This document shows positions 43,373 to 53,248 of a DNA stretch of 64,000 nucleotides, in pieces (positions within the stretch are counted from its first letter, which is position 1; the number at the start of each line of letters is the position of its first letter). Location: the NCBI GenBank assembly GCA_023424965.1, contig JAFADI010000259.1:11040-75039 (forward strand), read 5' to 3'. Both the position numbers and the translations under genes were made by a program. Under the pieces are notes generated by a model. That model had not been told where the DNA came from, made no database searches, and saw nothing but the letters and a program-made list of their open reading frames with translations. This stretch comes from Bacillota bacterium (GTDB lineage Bacteria; Bacillota; Clostridia; Acetivibrionales; JAFADI01).

Positions 43373-44242
43373 CTAGCCTTTTACCGCACCGGCTGTCAGA
43401 CCTGCGATAATGTACTTCTGAAAGACCAGTGCCAGCAGCACCGGCGGCAGGCTGGCAATGACCCCAACGGTACAGGTCATGATATAGTCTGCTCCAAATT
43501 TACTGCTGAATTCCGTTATCACCACCGGAAGGGTTTTTGCATTCAGCGTCGTCGTGAAATTCATGGCGTAGAAAAACTCATTCCACGCAATAATAAAGGC
43601 AAAGATGGTGGTGGAAGCAAGTCCGGAAGACGAAAGCGGCAGCACGATCCTGAAAAATGTTTTCATTCTGGAACATCCGTCGATCCGGGCAGCTTCTTCA
43701 AGCTCAACCGGTATGCTTGCCATGTATCCCTTCATAATCCATATGATAAATGGAAGGATCAATGAAAGGTAAATGATGATAAGGCTGATTTTGCTGTCCA
43801 TGAGTTTAAACTTAAGCATCAGCATATACAATGGAATGATAATTGCAATGGGAGGTATCATCTGCGTCAGCAGAACAAGCAGAAAGGAAGTTTTCCTGCC
43901 CTTGAACTTGAATCTGGCAAAGGAATATGCGGCCAAAACGCCAATGATAATTGCAATGGCCGTAACGGAAACGGAAATCACCGCACTGTTCGCCAGAGCA
44001 CTTTTGAATTGGCTTGCCGCATCGGACGTGCTATTGCTCCTCCCCATAAAAATATTCAAGTAGTTGTCCAGCGTCGGATGGCTCGGTATCCATTGGAGAG
44101 GTACGCTCGTCAATTCGACCTTCGTGGATATGCTGGACAGCACAAGCCAGGCATAGGGCACCAGCACATACAGGACGATCAGCGCCGCCAGGATATAGAT
44201 GACATACTTTTTACATGTTTTGCTTATTTGTGAATACGGCAT
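43373..44242 (-). CDS. Carbohydrate ABC transporter permease, MalG/GanQ type
   Basis: A 289-residue permease with six membrane segments and the EAA loop (EEAARIDGCSRMKTFFR, about 180-196), ending in TAGAVKG. I chose the ATG at 44242; the ATG at 44260 overlaps the partner's stop and has a poorer site. It forms the channel with 44260-45183 and is followed by the membrane AraC regulator. No ATPase gene is nearby. Confidence 0.92.
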   Translation of the reverse strand: MPYSQISKTCKKYVIYILAALIVLYVLVPYAWLVLSSISTKVELTSVPLQWIPSHPTLDNYLNIFMGRSNSTSDAASQFKSALANSAVISVSVTAIAIIIGVLAAYSFARFKFKGRKTSFLLVLLTQMIPPIAIIIPLYMLMLKFKLMDSKISLIIIYLSLILPFIIWIMKGYMASIPVELEEAARIDGCSRMKTFFRIVLPLSSSGLASTTIFAFIIAWNEFFYAMNFTTTLNAKTLPVVITEFSSKFGADYIMTCTVGVIASLPPVLLALVFQKYIIAGLTAGAVKG

Positions 44243-44259
44243 TTTTCCACCACTCCCCA

Positions 44260-45183
44260 TTAAATAACCTCTCCATCTTTGGAAAGAAACTTGATGTAAA
44301 TAAAAGACAGGACAAAAGTAATGATCGTAAGGAAATAGGCCATCGCGGAACCATATCCGAAGTCCTGGAACTTAAAGGTATTCTTATGGATAAAGAAGGT
44401 GATCAGCTGGGTACCGTTTGCCGGCCCGCCTCCCGTCAATATCAGCACAAGCTCAAAGGTCTGCAGCGCCCATATGGTTTTTGTGATGGCAAGAATGAGA
44501 ACCACAGGTCGGATCATCGGCAGGGTTATCCTCCAGAAGGCCACCCAGGAATTTGCGCCATCCACCCTGGCGGATTCATACAGTTCGGAAGGAATGTTGG
44601 AAAGAGCAGCGATTGTGAGCAGCACCACATAAGGCGTTTCCTTCCAGATGTTTGCATAGATCATCAGGTTCAGGGCGGAAGCCGGATCGGACAGCCACAG
44701 CTGGTAGCCGTCAATGAGGTGAAGCTGTGAAAGCGCCGCGTTTAAGGCACCGTAATTGGAGTCGTAGATCCACTTCCACATAATCGCATTGACAACGCTG
44801 GGCAGTGCCCAGGGCAAAATCATAATGCCGCGCACAAAGCCTCTGCCCCTGAACTCCTGGTTCAGAACCATTGCCATTCCAATTCCCAGGACAATTTCTG
44901 CCGCCACCGTCACAATGGAAAAATAAACGGTGATTCCGATGGAATTCAGAAAGTAAGTGTCGGAAAACATTTCAATGTAGTTTTTCAGGCCGACAAAAGT
45001 AATGGTGTTGTTGGAAAAGACCACTTCACTGAAGCTGATAACGAAGGAATACAGGATCGGGTAAAGCATTACTCCGAAAATAACCACCAGGCTCGGTACC
45101 AGGAGGGTATAGGCCAGGGAATTACCCGTGTCAAAAAAGGATTCAAGTTTATTGTGTTTTCTGAGTTTGATCAAATTATTCAT
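44260..45183 (-). CDS. Carbohydrate ABC transporter permease, MalF/UgpA type
   Basis: A 307-residue permease. The start at 45183 is favoured by GGGAG 5 bases upstream; the longer reading to 45255 runs into the gap next to the receptor gene and has no site. Six membrane segments and the EAA loop (YESARVDGANSWVAFWR, about 215-231) are visible. It is the middle gene of receptor-permease-permease, 84 bases after the receptor. Confidence 0.92.
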   Translation of the reverse strand: MNNLIKLRKHNKLESFFDTGNSLAYTLLVPSLVVIFGVMLYPILYSFVISFSEVVFSNNTITFVGLKNYIEMFSDTYFLNSIGITVYFSIVTVAAEIVLGIGMAMVLNQEFRGRGFVRGIMILPWALPSVVNAIMWKWIYDSNYGALNAALSQLHLIDGYQLWLSDPASALNLMIYANIWKETPYVVLLTIAALSNIPSELYESARVDGANSWVAFWRITLPMIRPVVLILAITKTIWALQTFELVLILTGGGPANGTQLITFFIHKNTFKFQDFGYGSAMAYFLTIITFVLSFIYIKFLSKDGEVI

Positions 45184-45267
45184 GATTGCTCCCACCATTT
45201 TAAGAATTGCGCAGGACCCGTATGCCTGATACAAGTCCTGCGCTTTTTCATCCATGTGCCTGTTCCG

Positions 45268-46596
45268 TTATCGCATCTTTTTCTTAAACTGTTCATCCAT
45301 GGTCTTCAGCCCCTCATCGGCACTTGCTTTGTTCATCAGGATCTTCAGGGATTCCACCTGTACGATGTTGGACATCTCGTCATACCAGAGGATATCCTGC
45401 AAGCCTTTTGCATTTTGAGACTGTTTGCCGAAGCTTTCCCAATAGGGATACATTTTCAGAAGATCCGCATCGTTAAAGTTGTCCTTCCAGATTGGAAGAG
45501 CTCCGATTTCCTGGCCCTTTTGCTTGTCGAAGTCCTTGCTGGACATGAATTTTATATATTCCCAGGCTTCTTTTTTATTTTTGCTTGACTGTGGTATGGC
45601 ATAGGCTTCAGGCAGGGTAAGAACTTTTGCAGAGCTTTCATCTGCACCTAAAGCATAGGGAGCAACCGCTATTTCACCTTTTATTTTTGAAACGCTTGGA
45701 TCATCGGCCATGGTATAAACTCCGGGCCATGCCTGGACAAAGAATGCCGTATCGCCCTTCAAAAAGACGTTTGCCACTGTCTGGTAGTCGGATGAAACGG
45801 AGGCGGGATCAATGATCTTGTCTTCCTGAAGACCCTTGCTCAGGAATTCATAGGCGGCCTTTACACCCTTGTCGCCGGAAGCGGCGGGTTTGGAATCCTT
45901 ATCAAGGAAATCTCCTCCAAAGGTGTACACAAAGTACGTGAGTTCGTTGGTTCCCGATTGAGCCTGCATCAAGGAGTCGATGAAACCGTATTTTACAAGG
46001 CCCTTGCTCTTGAGTATTTTCGATTGCTCGGCAAGTTCCGTCCAGGTTTTTGGAGGAGCGCTGATACCGGCATCGGCAAGCTTCTTCTTATTGTACATGA
46101 AGAACCTTGTGTCGTTGTTCCAGGGAATTCCGTAATGCTGTCCCTTATATGAAAACTTCTCCAGCAGGCCCGGAAGGATTCCGTTCTTCATATCCTCCGT
46201 CAAAAACTCGTCAAGGGGAGCTACCCAGCCGTTGGTAACGAATTTTGCCACCCAGGCATTATCGAACTCCATCACATCAAAAGATGTGCCATTGGTGGCC
46301 ATTTCCGCCGTAATCTTGTCCGCCACGTTGTCCCAGGACATGCTTATGAATTCAACCTGGATTCCGCTTGCCTTTTCGAATTCCCTTGTCTTTTGTTCAA
46401 AAAAGCCTTTGGTGTCCATCTCATGCTTCGGTATTATAACGGTAATTTTCTTTGCCTCTGCTTTTTCTCCTTGCTTTGTCTCCGGAGTTTTTGCATCCGG
46501 TGTCTTGTTCTCAGTACTGCCGCATCCGGCAAACAATGTAACCGTGAACATGAAAATCAGTAAAATTGACAGGGCCTTACAAAACCTTTTCATCAT
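45268..46596 (-). CDS. ABC sugar transporter solute-binding lipoprotein
   Basis: A 442-residue receptor of the SBP_bac_1 family. After MMKRF, a hydrophobic stretch ends in LFAGC, the lipid-bearing Cys, then a Thr/Lys/Glu/Pro linker. GGAGGGG lies 5 bases before the ATG at 46596 (8 before the next ATG, which is equally possible). Motifs such as YGIPWNNDTRFFMYNKK and FVQAWPGVYTMADD are common in CUT1 receptors. It leads the operon receptor-permease-permease-AraC. Given the downstream SIS/PfkB/GatZ genes, the ligand may be a galactose- or galactosamine-type sugar (inference). Confidence 0.92.
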   Translation of the reverse strand: MMKRFCKALSILLIFMFTVTLFAGCGSTENKTPDAKTPETKQGEKAEAKKITVIIPKHEMDTKGFFEQKTREFEKASGIQVEFISMSWDNVADKITAEMATNGTSFDVMEFDNAWVAKFVTNGWVAPLDEFLTEDMKNGILPGLLEKFSYKGQHYGIPWNNDTRFFMYNKKKLADAGISAPPKTWTELAEQSKILKSKGLVKYGFIDSLMQAQSGTNELTYFVYTFGGDFLDKDSKPAASGDKGVKAAYEFLSKGLQEDKIIDPASVSSDYQTVANVFLKGDTAFFVQAWPGVYTMADDPSVSKIKGEIAVAPYALGADESSAKVLTLPEAYAIPQSSKNKKEAWEYIKFMSSKDFDKQKGQEIGALPIWKDNFNDADLLKMYPYWESFGKQSQNAKGLQDILWYDEMSNIVQVESLKILMNKASADEGLKTMDEQFKKKMR

Positions 46597-46772
46597 GCCT
46601 ACCCCTCCATTTGAATTTTGAGCTTTCGTGTTTTGCTGCAGCACACTGTCATTTTATTCCCCGCCGGCAAGGAAAGTAAATATTCAGAATTTCGAATCCG
46701 TGTGTAAAATACAAAATGCAAAGGGTTATTTCCTCGAAAGGGTATCCAAAATCCCCAAATCTGCGAAGGCCG

Positions 46773-48095
46773 TTAAAGCTTTTTGCTGAACTGTGGAAGC
46801 CAATCCCGGTTTACCTCCAGCAGCTCCTTCACCATCGTCCTGATTTCTTCCAGGCTCAGAACCGCAGAAGTCAGCGGATCGAAGCATATGGAATGGAAAA
46901 CCTTTCTCGGGTCTCCCTCGATTGCGGCCTCCACCGCCAGTTCCTCACACCTGGCGCTGATGTTGTTCAGTATGGCCAGGTGTGCCGGCAGGGGACCGAC
47001 ATGAATCGGCTCGATGCCGTTCTTTGAAGCGAGAACCGGAACTTCAACACAGCAGCCTTCGGGAAGATTGTCGATCAAGCCGAAGTTGCGGACATTGCCG
47101 TTGAATTTGTACAAGGTATTATCACCGAAAATTGCGTTAAAAATGTATGCGGCATATTCATCACCGCGCTGCAGGTCGATGTTTTCCTCCAGAACCATCT
47201 TCTCCATTTCACTCTTCCAGGTATGTTCCCGCTCCAGGTATTCCTTCAATATGGCCCCATAATGACCTGGATTCCACCCGGTTCCATGTTTGCAATATTT
47301 TTCAATCAGGTCCGGCCTTTTCCTGAACCAGGGATTGTATTCCGAATCATGCCCGCTTGATTCGGTGGGGTAATAATCCAGATGAAGGAACATTTCATTC
47401 CTTACCATCTCCTGCCGGTAGATCTCCGCACTCTTCACCTTTTCCCGTATCAAGGGATACGCGTCTTTGCCATTCCATTTGTACTCGAGATAAAATGCCT
47501 GATGGTTGATTCCTGCACAAAGATAGGTGATTTCCTCCATGGGTGCGCCGATCCAGCTTGCCAGCATTCCTGCCGTATGCTGGACACTGTGGCACAGGCC
47601 CGTCACCTGAACCTTGCTCTGTCCCTGCATGGCCCTGCAAATCATCGCCATGGGGTTTGTATAGTTCAAAAACACCGCATCGGGGCAATACTTTTCAACA
47701 TCCCTGCAAATGTCCAGCACCACCGGAATGGTCCTGAGGGCACGGAAAACACCGGAGGGCCCCCGTGTGTCGCCGACACAGATATCCACTCCGTATTTCT
47801 TCGGTATCTCGATATCGTTGCGCCAGACCTCAACTCCTCCCGCAAGGATGGTGCACAATACGCCGTCGGCTCCCTCCAGCGCCTCGGCGCGGTTTGTCGT
47901 AGCCATGACCGTCGCCGGATACCTTCCCTTTTCAATAATTTTCTCCACCACTTTTTGAATGGCGGCCAGCCTTTCCGCATTTATGTCCATCAGCGCGATG
48001 GTACAGTCGGCAAACGCCGGAAAGGTCAAAATGTCCCTGACAAGCTCTTTTGTGAAATCCATACTGCCTGCACCGATAAAAGCTATTTTTTTCAT
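46773..48095 (-). CDS. GH4 family alpha-glycosidase, probably alpha-galactosidase
   Basis: A 440-residue GH4 enzyme, which uses NAD and a divalent metal and works by a redox-elimination route. The Rossmann loop is FIGAGSMDF (7-15). The metal-binding Cys168 is in GLCHSV and His198 in CAGINHQAFYL. From memory, the CHS form of this motif marks alpha-galactosidases, whereas CHE, CDMP and CNIP mark other GH4 groups. I chose the ATG at 48095, 7 bases after AAGGAG. It is the last gene of an operon with two permeases and is cytoplasmic, so it acts on imported oligosaccharide. Confidence 0.88.
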   Translation of the reverse strand: MKKIAFIGAGSMDFTKELVRDILTFPAFADCTIALMDINAERLAAIQKVVEKIIEKGRYPATVMATTNRAEALEGADGVLCTILAGGVEVWRNDIEIPKKYGVDICVGDTRGPSGVFRALRTIPVVLDICRDVEKYCPDAVFLNYTNPMAMICRAMQGQSKVQVTGLCHSVQHTAGMLASWIGAPMEEITYLCAGINHQAFYLEYKWNGKDAYPLIREKVKSAEIYRQEMVRNEMFLHLDYYPTESSGHDSEYNPWFRKRPDLIEKYCKHGTGWNPGHYGAILKEYLEREHTWKSEMEKMVLEENIDLQRGDEYAAYIFNAIFGDNTLYKFNGNVRNFGLIDNLPEGCCVEVPVLASKNGIEPIHVGPLPAHLAILNNISARCEELAVEAAIEGDPRKVFHSICFDPLTSAVLSLEEIRTMVKELLEVNRDWLPQFSKKL

Positions 48096-48125
48096 GGTAC
48101 CACTCCTTATCAACTTATTTGTGAT

Positions 48126-48962
48126 TTATCCTTTAACCGCTCCTGCGGTCAGCCCTTTTACAAGATATTTTTGGGAGATGCCGAATACGACGATCACCGG
48201 AATCGTATTGACAAAAAGTCCCGCATAAAGCAAAGGCATGTCGGTTACACGCTTTCCGATGATGGTGGCCACTCCGACGGTAAGGGTGCGGAGTTCATTG
48301 GTCTGGAGAAAAAGCATGGAATAGAGGAACTCGTTCCAGATATACAGGAAGTTCAAGGTCAGCAGGGTAAAAATGGCCGGCTTGCCCAGCGGAAGAGCGA
48401 TGTGCCGGAAGAGGGAGAACAGGCCTGCCCCGTCAATTTTTGCAGACTCGATACACTCGGTCGGAATTGCCTCCTTGAAGTTGGAGGTCAGCAGGTACAG
48501 GGAAAAAGGGATCACTTCCGCGGTAAAGTACAGAATAAGGGAAGCGTAGTTGTTTATGAGCTTCAGTCCCGACATCATCTGATAGATGGGAATCAAAAGA
48601 ATGATGGTGGGGATGGTCATGCATGAAACAATCGCCATCAATATCCTGTCACTCCCCGGATAGGGAAGTTTGGCAAAAATAAAGCCGGCCAGAGCGATGA
48701 GGAAGGTTGAAGCAGCCAATGCAGCCGTGGTGACGATCAAAGAATTAAAGGTCATTCCCACCACATTAAACCGGTCAAAAAGCATGGAAAAGCTTCTGAT
48801 TGTCACCTCCTGGGGCAGTCCTAAAAAGTTTTTGGCATACTCGCTGTTGGTCTTCAACGCGGATACCATCATGATGTAGAAGGGAAAAACCGTTGTCAGC
48901 GCGACCACCGTCAGGGCTAAAAAGATCAGTACATTGGACGGTTTGAGCCTGCTCCTTTTCAT
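48126..48962 (-). CDS. Carbohydrate ABC transporter permease, MalG type
   Basis: A 278-residue permease with six membrane segments, the EAA loop (IESAKIDGAGLFSLFRH, about 172-188) and an AGAVKG end. It directly abuts the upstream permease, whose stop is at 48963. With 48963-49835 and the divergent receptor 50185-51519 it makes the third importer of the window. It lies 30 bases before the GH4 gene. Confidence 0.92.
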   Translation of the reverse strand: MKRSRLKPSNVLIFLALTVVALTTVFPFYIMMVSALKTNSEYAKNFLGLPQEVTIRSFSMLFDRFNVVGMTFNSLIVTTAALAASTFLIALAGFIFAKLPYPGSDRILMAIVSCMTIPTIILLIPIYQMMSGLKLINNYASLILYFTAEVIPFSLYLLTSNFKEAIPTECIESAKIDGAGLFSLFRHIALPLGKPAIFTLLTLNFLYIWNEFLYSMLFLQTNELRTLTVGVATIIGKRVTDMPLLYAGLFVNTIPVIVVFGISQKYLVKGLTAGAVKG

Positions 48963-49835
48963 TTACATTCCCCCCTTTGCAAAAAGCTTCCGGATGCCGC
49001 CCGTGATGGAAACGATGGCCACAAGCAGCACCATGGCGATGGCGCTTGCATAGCCCAGGTCATTCAGCCGGAAGCCCTTGATATAGAGCAGGTACTCCAG
49101 AACCGTGCTCTCATACCCCGGACCTCCGTTGGTTATATTGAAAATATAGCCAAACATGCTTGAACAGACGCTGATGATGCTGGTGATGGTAACAAACTCG
49201 AAGACGTTCCATATCATGGGCAGCGTTATGAAAAAAAGCTTTCCGAACCAGCTGAAGCCATCCAGGTCCGCCGACTCGTAGACGGATGTGGGGACCGTCG
49301 CCATTCCCGCAAGATAGATAATTACATTTACACCAAAAGAAGACCAGATCATCGCCGTAATGATCAAAGGAATGGAGGTCCTGCCGGAAGCGATCCAGTC
49401 AACGGCAAAGCGGTCCAGACCGGTCAGGGTCAGTATTTTGTTGAAAGGACCTTCATAGGCAAAAATAAACCGGAACAAGAGGCCCACAATGGAAACCGAC
49501 AAAACGGTGGGAAGCAAAAAAGCCACCTTGAAAAACCGGTGCCCCAGAACTCCTTCATACAGCAATATGGAGATCACAAGGGGCAAAAAGACCGAAAGGG
49601 GTACGCCAAGGAGTAAAAAATAGGCATTATTCAGAAGAACTTCGAAAAACTCATCGGATTTGAACAACTCGATGTAATTTGAAAATCCGATAAAGTTCAT
49701 CCGGTTCATCCCATTGTAATCCGTCAGGCTTACATGAAAAGACTGTATAATGGGATAGACCAGGAAAACCGCACACAGAAGAATTACCGGCATTGTGAAA
49801 AGCACTCTTTGAAAAGTTTCAAACCTCTTAATCAA
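48963..49835 (-). CDS. Carbohydrate ABC transporter permease, MalF/UgpA type
   Basis: A 290-residue permease if it starts at TTG 49835, which has AAAGGAGAGG 4-6 bases upstream; the in-frame ATG at 49874 has no good site and lies only about 10 bases from the expected transcription start. Six membrane segments and the EAA loop (YESADLDGFSWFGKLFF) are present, with DGF in place of the usual DGA. First gene of the permease-permease-GH4 operon; -10 box TATAAT at 49896-49891. Confidence 0.9.
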   Translation of the reverse strand: MIKRFETFQRVLFTMPVILLCAVFLVYPIIQSFHVSLTDYNGMNRMNFIGFSNYIELFKSDEFFEVLLNNAYFLLLGVPLSVFLPLVISILLYEGVLGHRFFKVAFLLPTVLSVSIVGLLFRFIFAYEGPFNKILTLTGLDRFAVDWIASGRTSIPLIITAMIWSSFGVNVIIYLAGMATVPTSVYESADLDGFSWFGKLFFITLPMIWNVFEFVTITSIISVCSSMFGYIFNITNGGPGYESTVLEYLLYIKGFRLNDLGYASAIAMVLLVAIVSITGGIRKLFAKGGM

Positions 49836-50184
49836 GAAACCCTCTCCTTTTACATGAATTCTCGGATTACGCATCGGCCCTATACAGAAAATTATACTTG
49901 GGCGCCCTTTTCAAACAATGACTTTCCTTGCTCCCTGCATCTTCTTTTTTGTGAGGCTTTTCCGGCCATAAAGGATCGCCGGGAGGGCCCATCACAAAAA
50001 AAGAGATGCCCCACCGCAAAAAAACCACTCCCCGTGCCGGAACCTTCCGGAGAAAGTCCTGGAATTACTAAAAAAAGAAATATGGAAACAAAAACAAATC
50101 ATTTTTTATTCCGGACAAACAACTTATAATAAAAGCATGCAGGGTCCGGACGCGCTGAATACTATTCCTTTGGAGGTTGAAACG
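49836..50184. promoter_or_regulatory. Divergent promoter region between permease and receptor genes
   Basis: On the minus strand TATAAT (49896-49891) serves the permease-GH4 operon; on the plus strand TATAAT (50125-50130) serves the receptor gene. Neither has a clear -35. Between them an interrupted inverted repeat (49945-50002) has outer arms TTTTTTGTGA/TCACAAAAAAA and inner arms CCGGC/GCCGG. It lacks a trailing U run in either direction, so it is more like a control site than a terminator. The response regulator 51598-53199 is the likely binder of this region, by position only. Confidence 0.45.
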
Positions 50185-51519
50185 ATGTTGGTGAGAAAGT
50201 TGACAAAATTCCTTTCCTTTATTCTGGTGTTTTCACTCGCATTATCCATTACCGCATGCAATTCCAGCAAGCCGGAATCGGCGGTACCTGCTCCCAATGA
50301 AAAGGCAACGCTGGTGTTCTGGCATCCCAATTCCTTCGGTGACGAAGAAATAAAGGACGAAAAAGAAAAGAGGATGGAATTCTTCAAAAAGTTTCAAGAG
50401 GAGAACAACGCCACAATTAATGAGGTAAACCAGCCGGACGAAAACTATCAGGAACTGCTCAAAGCGGCCAATATGGCTCACAACGGACCGGACCTGTTCC
50501 TGTCCTGGGCCGGAGCTCCCACGACGGACTACTCCGATTACCTGGTGCCTTTAAACAAGTATTTGAAAGACGAGGACTATAAGGACCACTTCGGCTGGGA
50601 GCTGGCCAGGAAAGACTTCGGTCAGACAGGGGATGTTTACGGGATTCCCTACCTTGCATACAACCAGAATTGCGTTTACTACAACAAGCCGCTGTTTGCC
50701 AAGGCCGGTATCGCTGAGTCTAGCCTGCCCCCGCAGACCATGGAGGACCTGTATAAACTCTGCGAGCAATTGAAAGCGAAGGGCATCGTCCCCTTTGTGG
50801 TGGGTGCAAAGGACGGCTTCATTGCCCAATGGGCGGCTGGAGCTTTCCTGGGTACCATGGTGGGAAGCGATTACGGTGAGATGCTGAAACCGGATTTCAA
50901 ATTTGCAGGCTCCCCCTTTGAAAAAGCCCTTGACATATGGGCTACCCTTGGACGAAAAGGATATATCAACAAGGATGCGCTTTCCATCAGTGCCAATGAT
51001 GAAATGAGAAACAAGTTTATCGCCGGTTCGGGCGCAATGATGTACGGCGGAGACTGGGAAGCCGCCAGAATATATGATTCACTGAAGGATGACGTAGGCG
51101 TGTTCATGCTTCCGCCTGCGGATCCGGGAAGCCCAAACGGGGATTACCTCTATGTAGGCCCGGGGCAGAACTTCTGCATTACAAATTACAGCAAGAATCC
51201 CGACCTGTCCTTCAAGTTCATTCAACTTTTAAACTCCAGGGAATTCAACCTGATGAGGCTCAATACCACCAGCGGTGCGGGTATACCCAATGATACGCGG
51301 ATCACGGAAGAGGACATCGCAAAATCCAATCTGTGCCCCTTGATAAAAACCATTATAAACGCTACCAGCAAATCCAGAAAAGTGGTCATTTTTGACTTGT
51401 GGCCCACCAATGTCCAATCCGAGTGCTGGCGGCTGGGCGGTCCTTTGACCGTGGGCAAGATATCGGGGAAAGAGGTATGTGCCGCCATGGACAAGGAAAT
51501 GGCGAAGTCATCCAGGTAG
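50185..51519 (+). CDS. ABC sugar transporter solute-binding lipoprotein
   Basis: A 444-residue receptor on the plus strand. I chose the ATG at 50185, 7 bases after GGAGGT; the frame opens earlier at 50137 but that is near the transcription start. The signal peptide ends in SITAC. Sequence includes VFWHPNSFGDEEIKDEKEK near the N-terminus and GAMMYGGDWEAARIYDSL, typical of CUT1 receptors for oligosaccharides. It is divergent from its permeases and tail-to-tail with the response regulator, an order unlike the other two importers here. Confidence 0.92.
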   Translation: MLVRKLTKFLSFILVFSLALSITACNSSKPESAVPAPNEKATLVFWHPNSFGDEEIKDEKEKRMEFFKKFQEENNATINEVNQPDENYQELLKAANMAHNGPDLFLSWAGAPTTDYSDYLVPLNKYLKDEDYKDHFGWELARKDFGQTGDVYGIPYLAYNQNCVYYNKPLFAKAGIAESSLPPQTMEDLYKLCEQLKAKGIVPFVVGAKDGFIAQWAAGAFLGTMVGSDYGEMLKPDFKFAGSPFEKALDIWATLGRKGYINKDALSISANDEMRNKFIAGSGAMMYGGDWEAARIYDSLKDDVGVFMLPPADPGSPNGDYLYVGPGQNFCITNYSKNPDLSFKFIQLLNSREFNLMRLNTTSGAGIPNDTRITEEDIAKSNLCPLIKTIINATSKSRKVVIFDLWPTNVQSECWRLGGPLTVGKISGKEVCAAMDKEMAKSSR

Positions 51520-51567
51520 GCCTAAAAGCAATGGCGGAGAAGGTCTCACCCCGCCTGATCTTCACAA

Positions 51568-51601
51568 ATAAACGGATACTTCGAAAAAAGTATCCGTTTA
51601 T
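51568..51601. terminator. Bidirectional terminator between receptor and response regulator
   Basis: A perfect 14-base stem, ATAAACGGATACTT (51568-51581) and AAGTATCCGTTTAT (51588-51601), loop of 6. It overlaps the response regulator stop codon. On the plus strand GGTTTTTC follows, favouring termination of the receptor gene; in the other direction the U run is weaker. Confidence 0.78.
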
Positions 51602-53199
51602 GGTTTTTCAGTCCTTTCGATGTTGCCTTTGTCCTTTACCTTTTTGTACTCCTCCGGGGTGGTTCCCGTAACTTTTTTGAAAAGCCTGGAGAAATAGCTG
51701 TAGCTGCCGTAGCCCACCTTTTCGGCTGCAACAAACACCTTCATCCCTTCGTTGATATACGCCTTCGCCTTTTCCACCCTGACGCTGATACAGTAATCGA
51801 TAAAATTCATCCCGTAGGTGTCCTTGAATATCTTGCTGAAATGGCTGGGACTGAGGTTTACATACTGGGCAACGGTGTTCAGGCTGATTTCTTTCTCCAG
51901 GTTGTGGTCAATGTAGTCTTTCGCCCTTTTTATAATCCCGGTGTAATAATCGCTTTCGTATTCCGTGGTTCTGTCGATCAGCTTCAACACCACCGACTTG
52001 ATTACGCCGGCGATCCCGTCCAGGTTTCCCAGGTCGAGGAAGTAGGAATAGTCAATGCTGCTGTCGATGATTTCCTCCTTCCGCTGCCGGAAATTGAGCT
52101 CGGCATATTGCGTTATGCTGTAGAAGACCCGGAAAAATGTATCGATGACCTTTTCAACCTTGACGGTCCGCTTTCGCCTCACCGCCTCAACGTAGGTATC
52201 CAGAAGCCCGGAGATTTTGTGGAATTCGGATACCCTGAGCGCATCGTCCACGCCGTGCCTTAGTGCCTCCGACTCGGCTTCAATCGCAAAGCCCTGCTCT
52301 TCCCCGTCACAGAAGTAATATCCCGGTTCACTGTCATAAAAGCCATATTTCAATGTGCTTTCGGTCCTTTTGACGGCTTCCGGCAAGCGGGCTGCATCGC
52401 TGTCCATGCATACGGCAATGGCGTAATCCTTGTTGAAATAGGTTTTCAGGCAGCTCAAAAGCCGCCCGCAGAATTCATCAAGGTTTTCTTTATGGGGTTT
52501 ACTCCCCAGGTTTTTACCCAGGCTCAGGATGACCAGTTTCTTGCACCTGCCCAATTTCAGCACATGCCCCCTCCCATATTCACTGACCATATCCCCAAAA
52601 GTGTTGTTTATCCCGGTTTCAATCTCCCTGCCGGGTTCCTCCCTGTTTGCCGTTCCTTTCTCTTCCGCTATCAATACATCAAAGGGTTTCCCTATCTTTT
52701 TGTGTTCAAGGAAGGCTTCTACCAGAGAAGGCTCATAGGCCATGCCATTGACCGCTTTTGTAAATTCCTCCTCGGCAGCCGTTTTCACCTCATTGCCGGA
52801 ACCTGTCCTGCCTCTATCCGCTATCCGTTCGCTGTCGAGCCTCTCGGTTTCCTGTATGATTTCATGCAGTTCCCCGTTATCCAGGGAGGTCTTGATGATA
52901 TAATCGCTGACCCCGGTTTTTATGGCATCTCTCAAGTGCTGAAAATCGCTGTGGCAGGAAAGGATGATAAACCGGGTGTTTCTTTTCTCTTTTCTTGCCG
53001 CTTCAATAAATTCGAGGCCATCCATCCTGGGCATATTGATATCCACAAACGCAAGGGAGGGACTGAATTTCAAATACTTTTCCAGAGCATCGGCCCCATC
53101 ACAGGCCTCGATGACTTCATGGCTTTCTCCAAAGCCTTCGATCACCGTCTTAAGCCCTATCCTTACAAGGATTTCGTCATCGGCGATAAGAATTTTCAT
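51598..53199 (-). CDS. YesN-type response regulator with AraC DNA-binding domain
   Basis: A 533-residue regulator. Receiver: D7-D8, phospho-acceptor D53 in AFVDINMP, and a Lys in YIIKTSL. A middle region of about 300 residues precedes the C-terminal AraC domain (SLNTVAQYVNLSPSHFSKIFK and AAEKVGYGSYSYFSRLFKKVTG). RBS GGAG and a second GGAGG are upstream of the ATG. It lies 49 bases after the kinase 53249-55048. The nearby receptor and permease-GH4 genes are its likely targets. Confidence 0.93.
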   Translation of the reverse strand: MKILIADDEILVRIGLKTVIEGFGESHEVIEACDGADALEKYLKFSPSLAFVDINMPRMDGLEFIEAARKEKRNTRFIILSCHSDFQHLRDAIKTGVSDYIIKTSLDNGELHEIIQETERLDSERIADRGRTGSGNEVKTAAEEEFTKAVNGMAYEPSLVEAFLEHKKIGKPFDVLIAEEKGTANREEPGREIETGINNTFGDMVSEYGRGHVLKLGRCKKLVILSLGKNLGSKPHKENLDEFCGRLLSCLKTYFNKDYAIAVCMDSDAARLPEAVKRTESTLKYGFYDSEPGYYFCDGEEQGFAIEAESEALRHGVDDALRVSEFHKISGLLDTYVEAVRRKRTVKVEKVIDTFFRVFYSITQYAELNFRQRKEEIIDSSIDYSYFLDLGNLDGIAGVIKSVVLKLIDRTTEYESDYYTGIIKRAKDYIDHNLEKEISLNTVAQYVNLSPSHFSKIFKDTYGMNFIDYCISVRVEKAKAYINEGMKVFVAAEKVGYGSYSYFSRLFKKVTGTTPEEYKKVKDKGNIERTEKP

Positions 53200-53248
53200 T
53201 GCCTCCGCTTCTCCTTTTCCCTGTACGGCAGCCGCCGTACCTCTTGAT

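Noticed and set aside
47382..48626. Long plus-strand open frame (414 codons) across the GH4 and permease genes
   Set aside because: It runs antisense to two clear genes and their junction, is very rich in His/Arg/Cys and has no family features.
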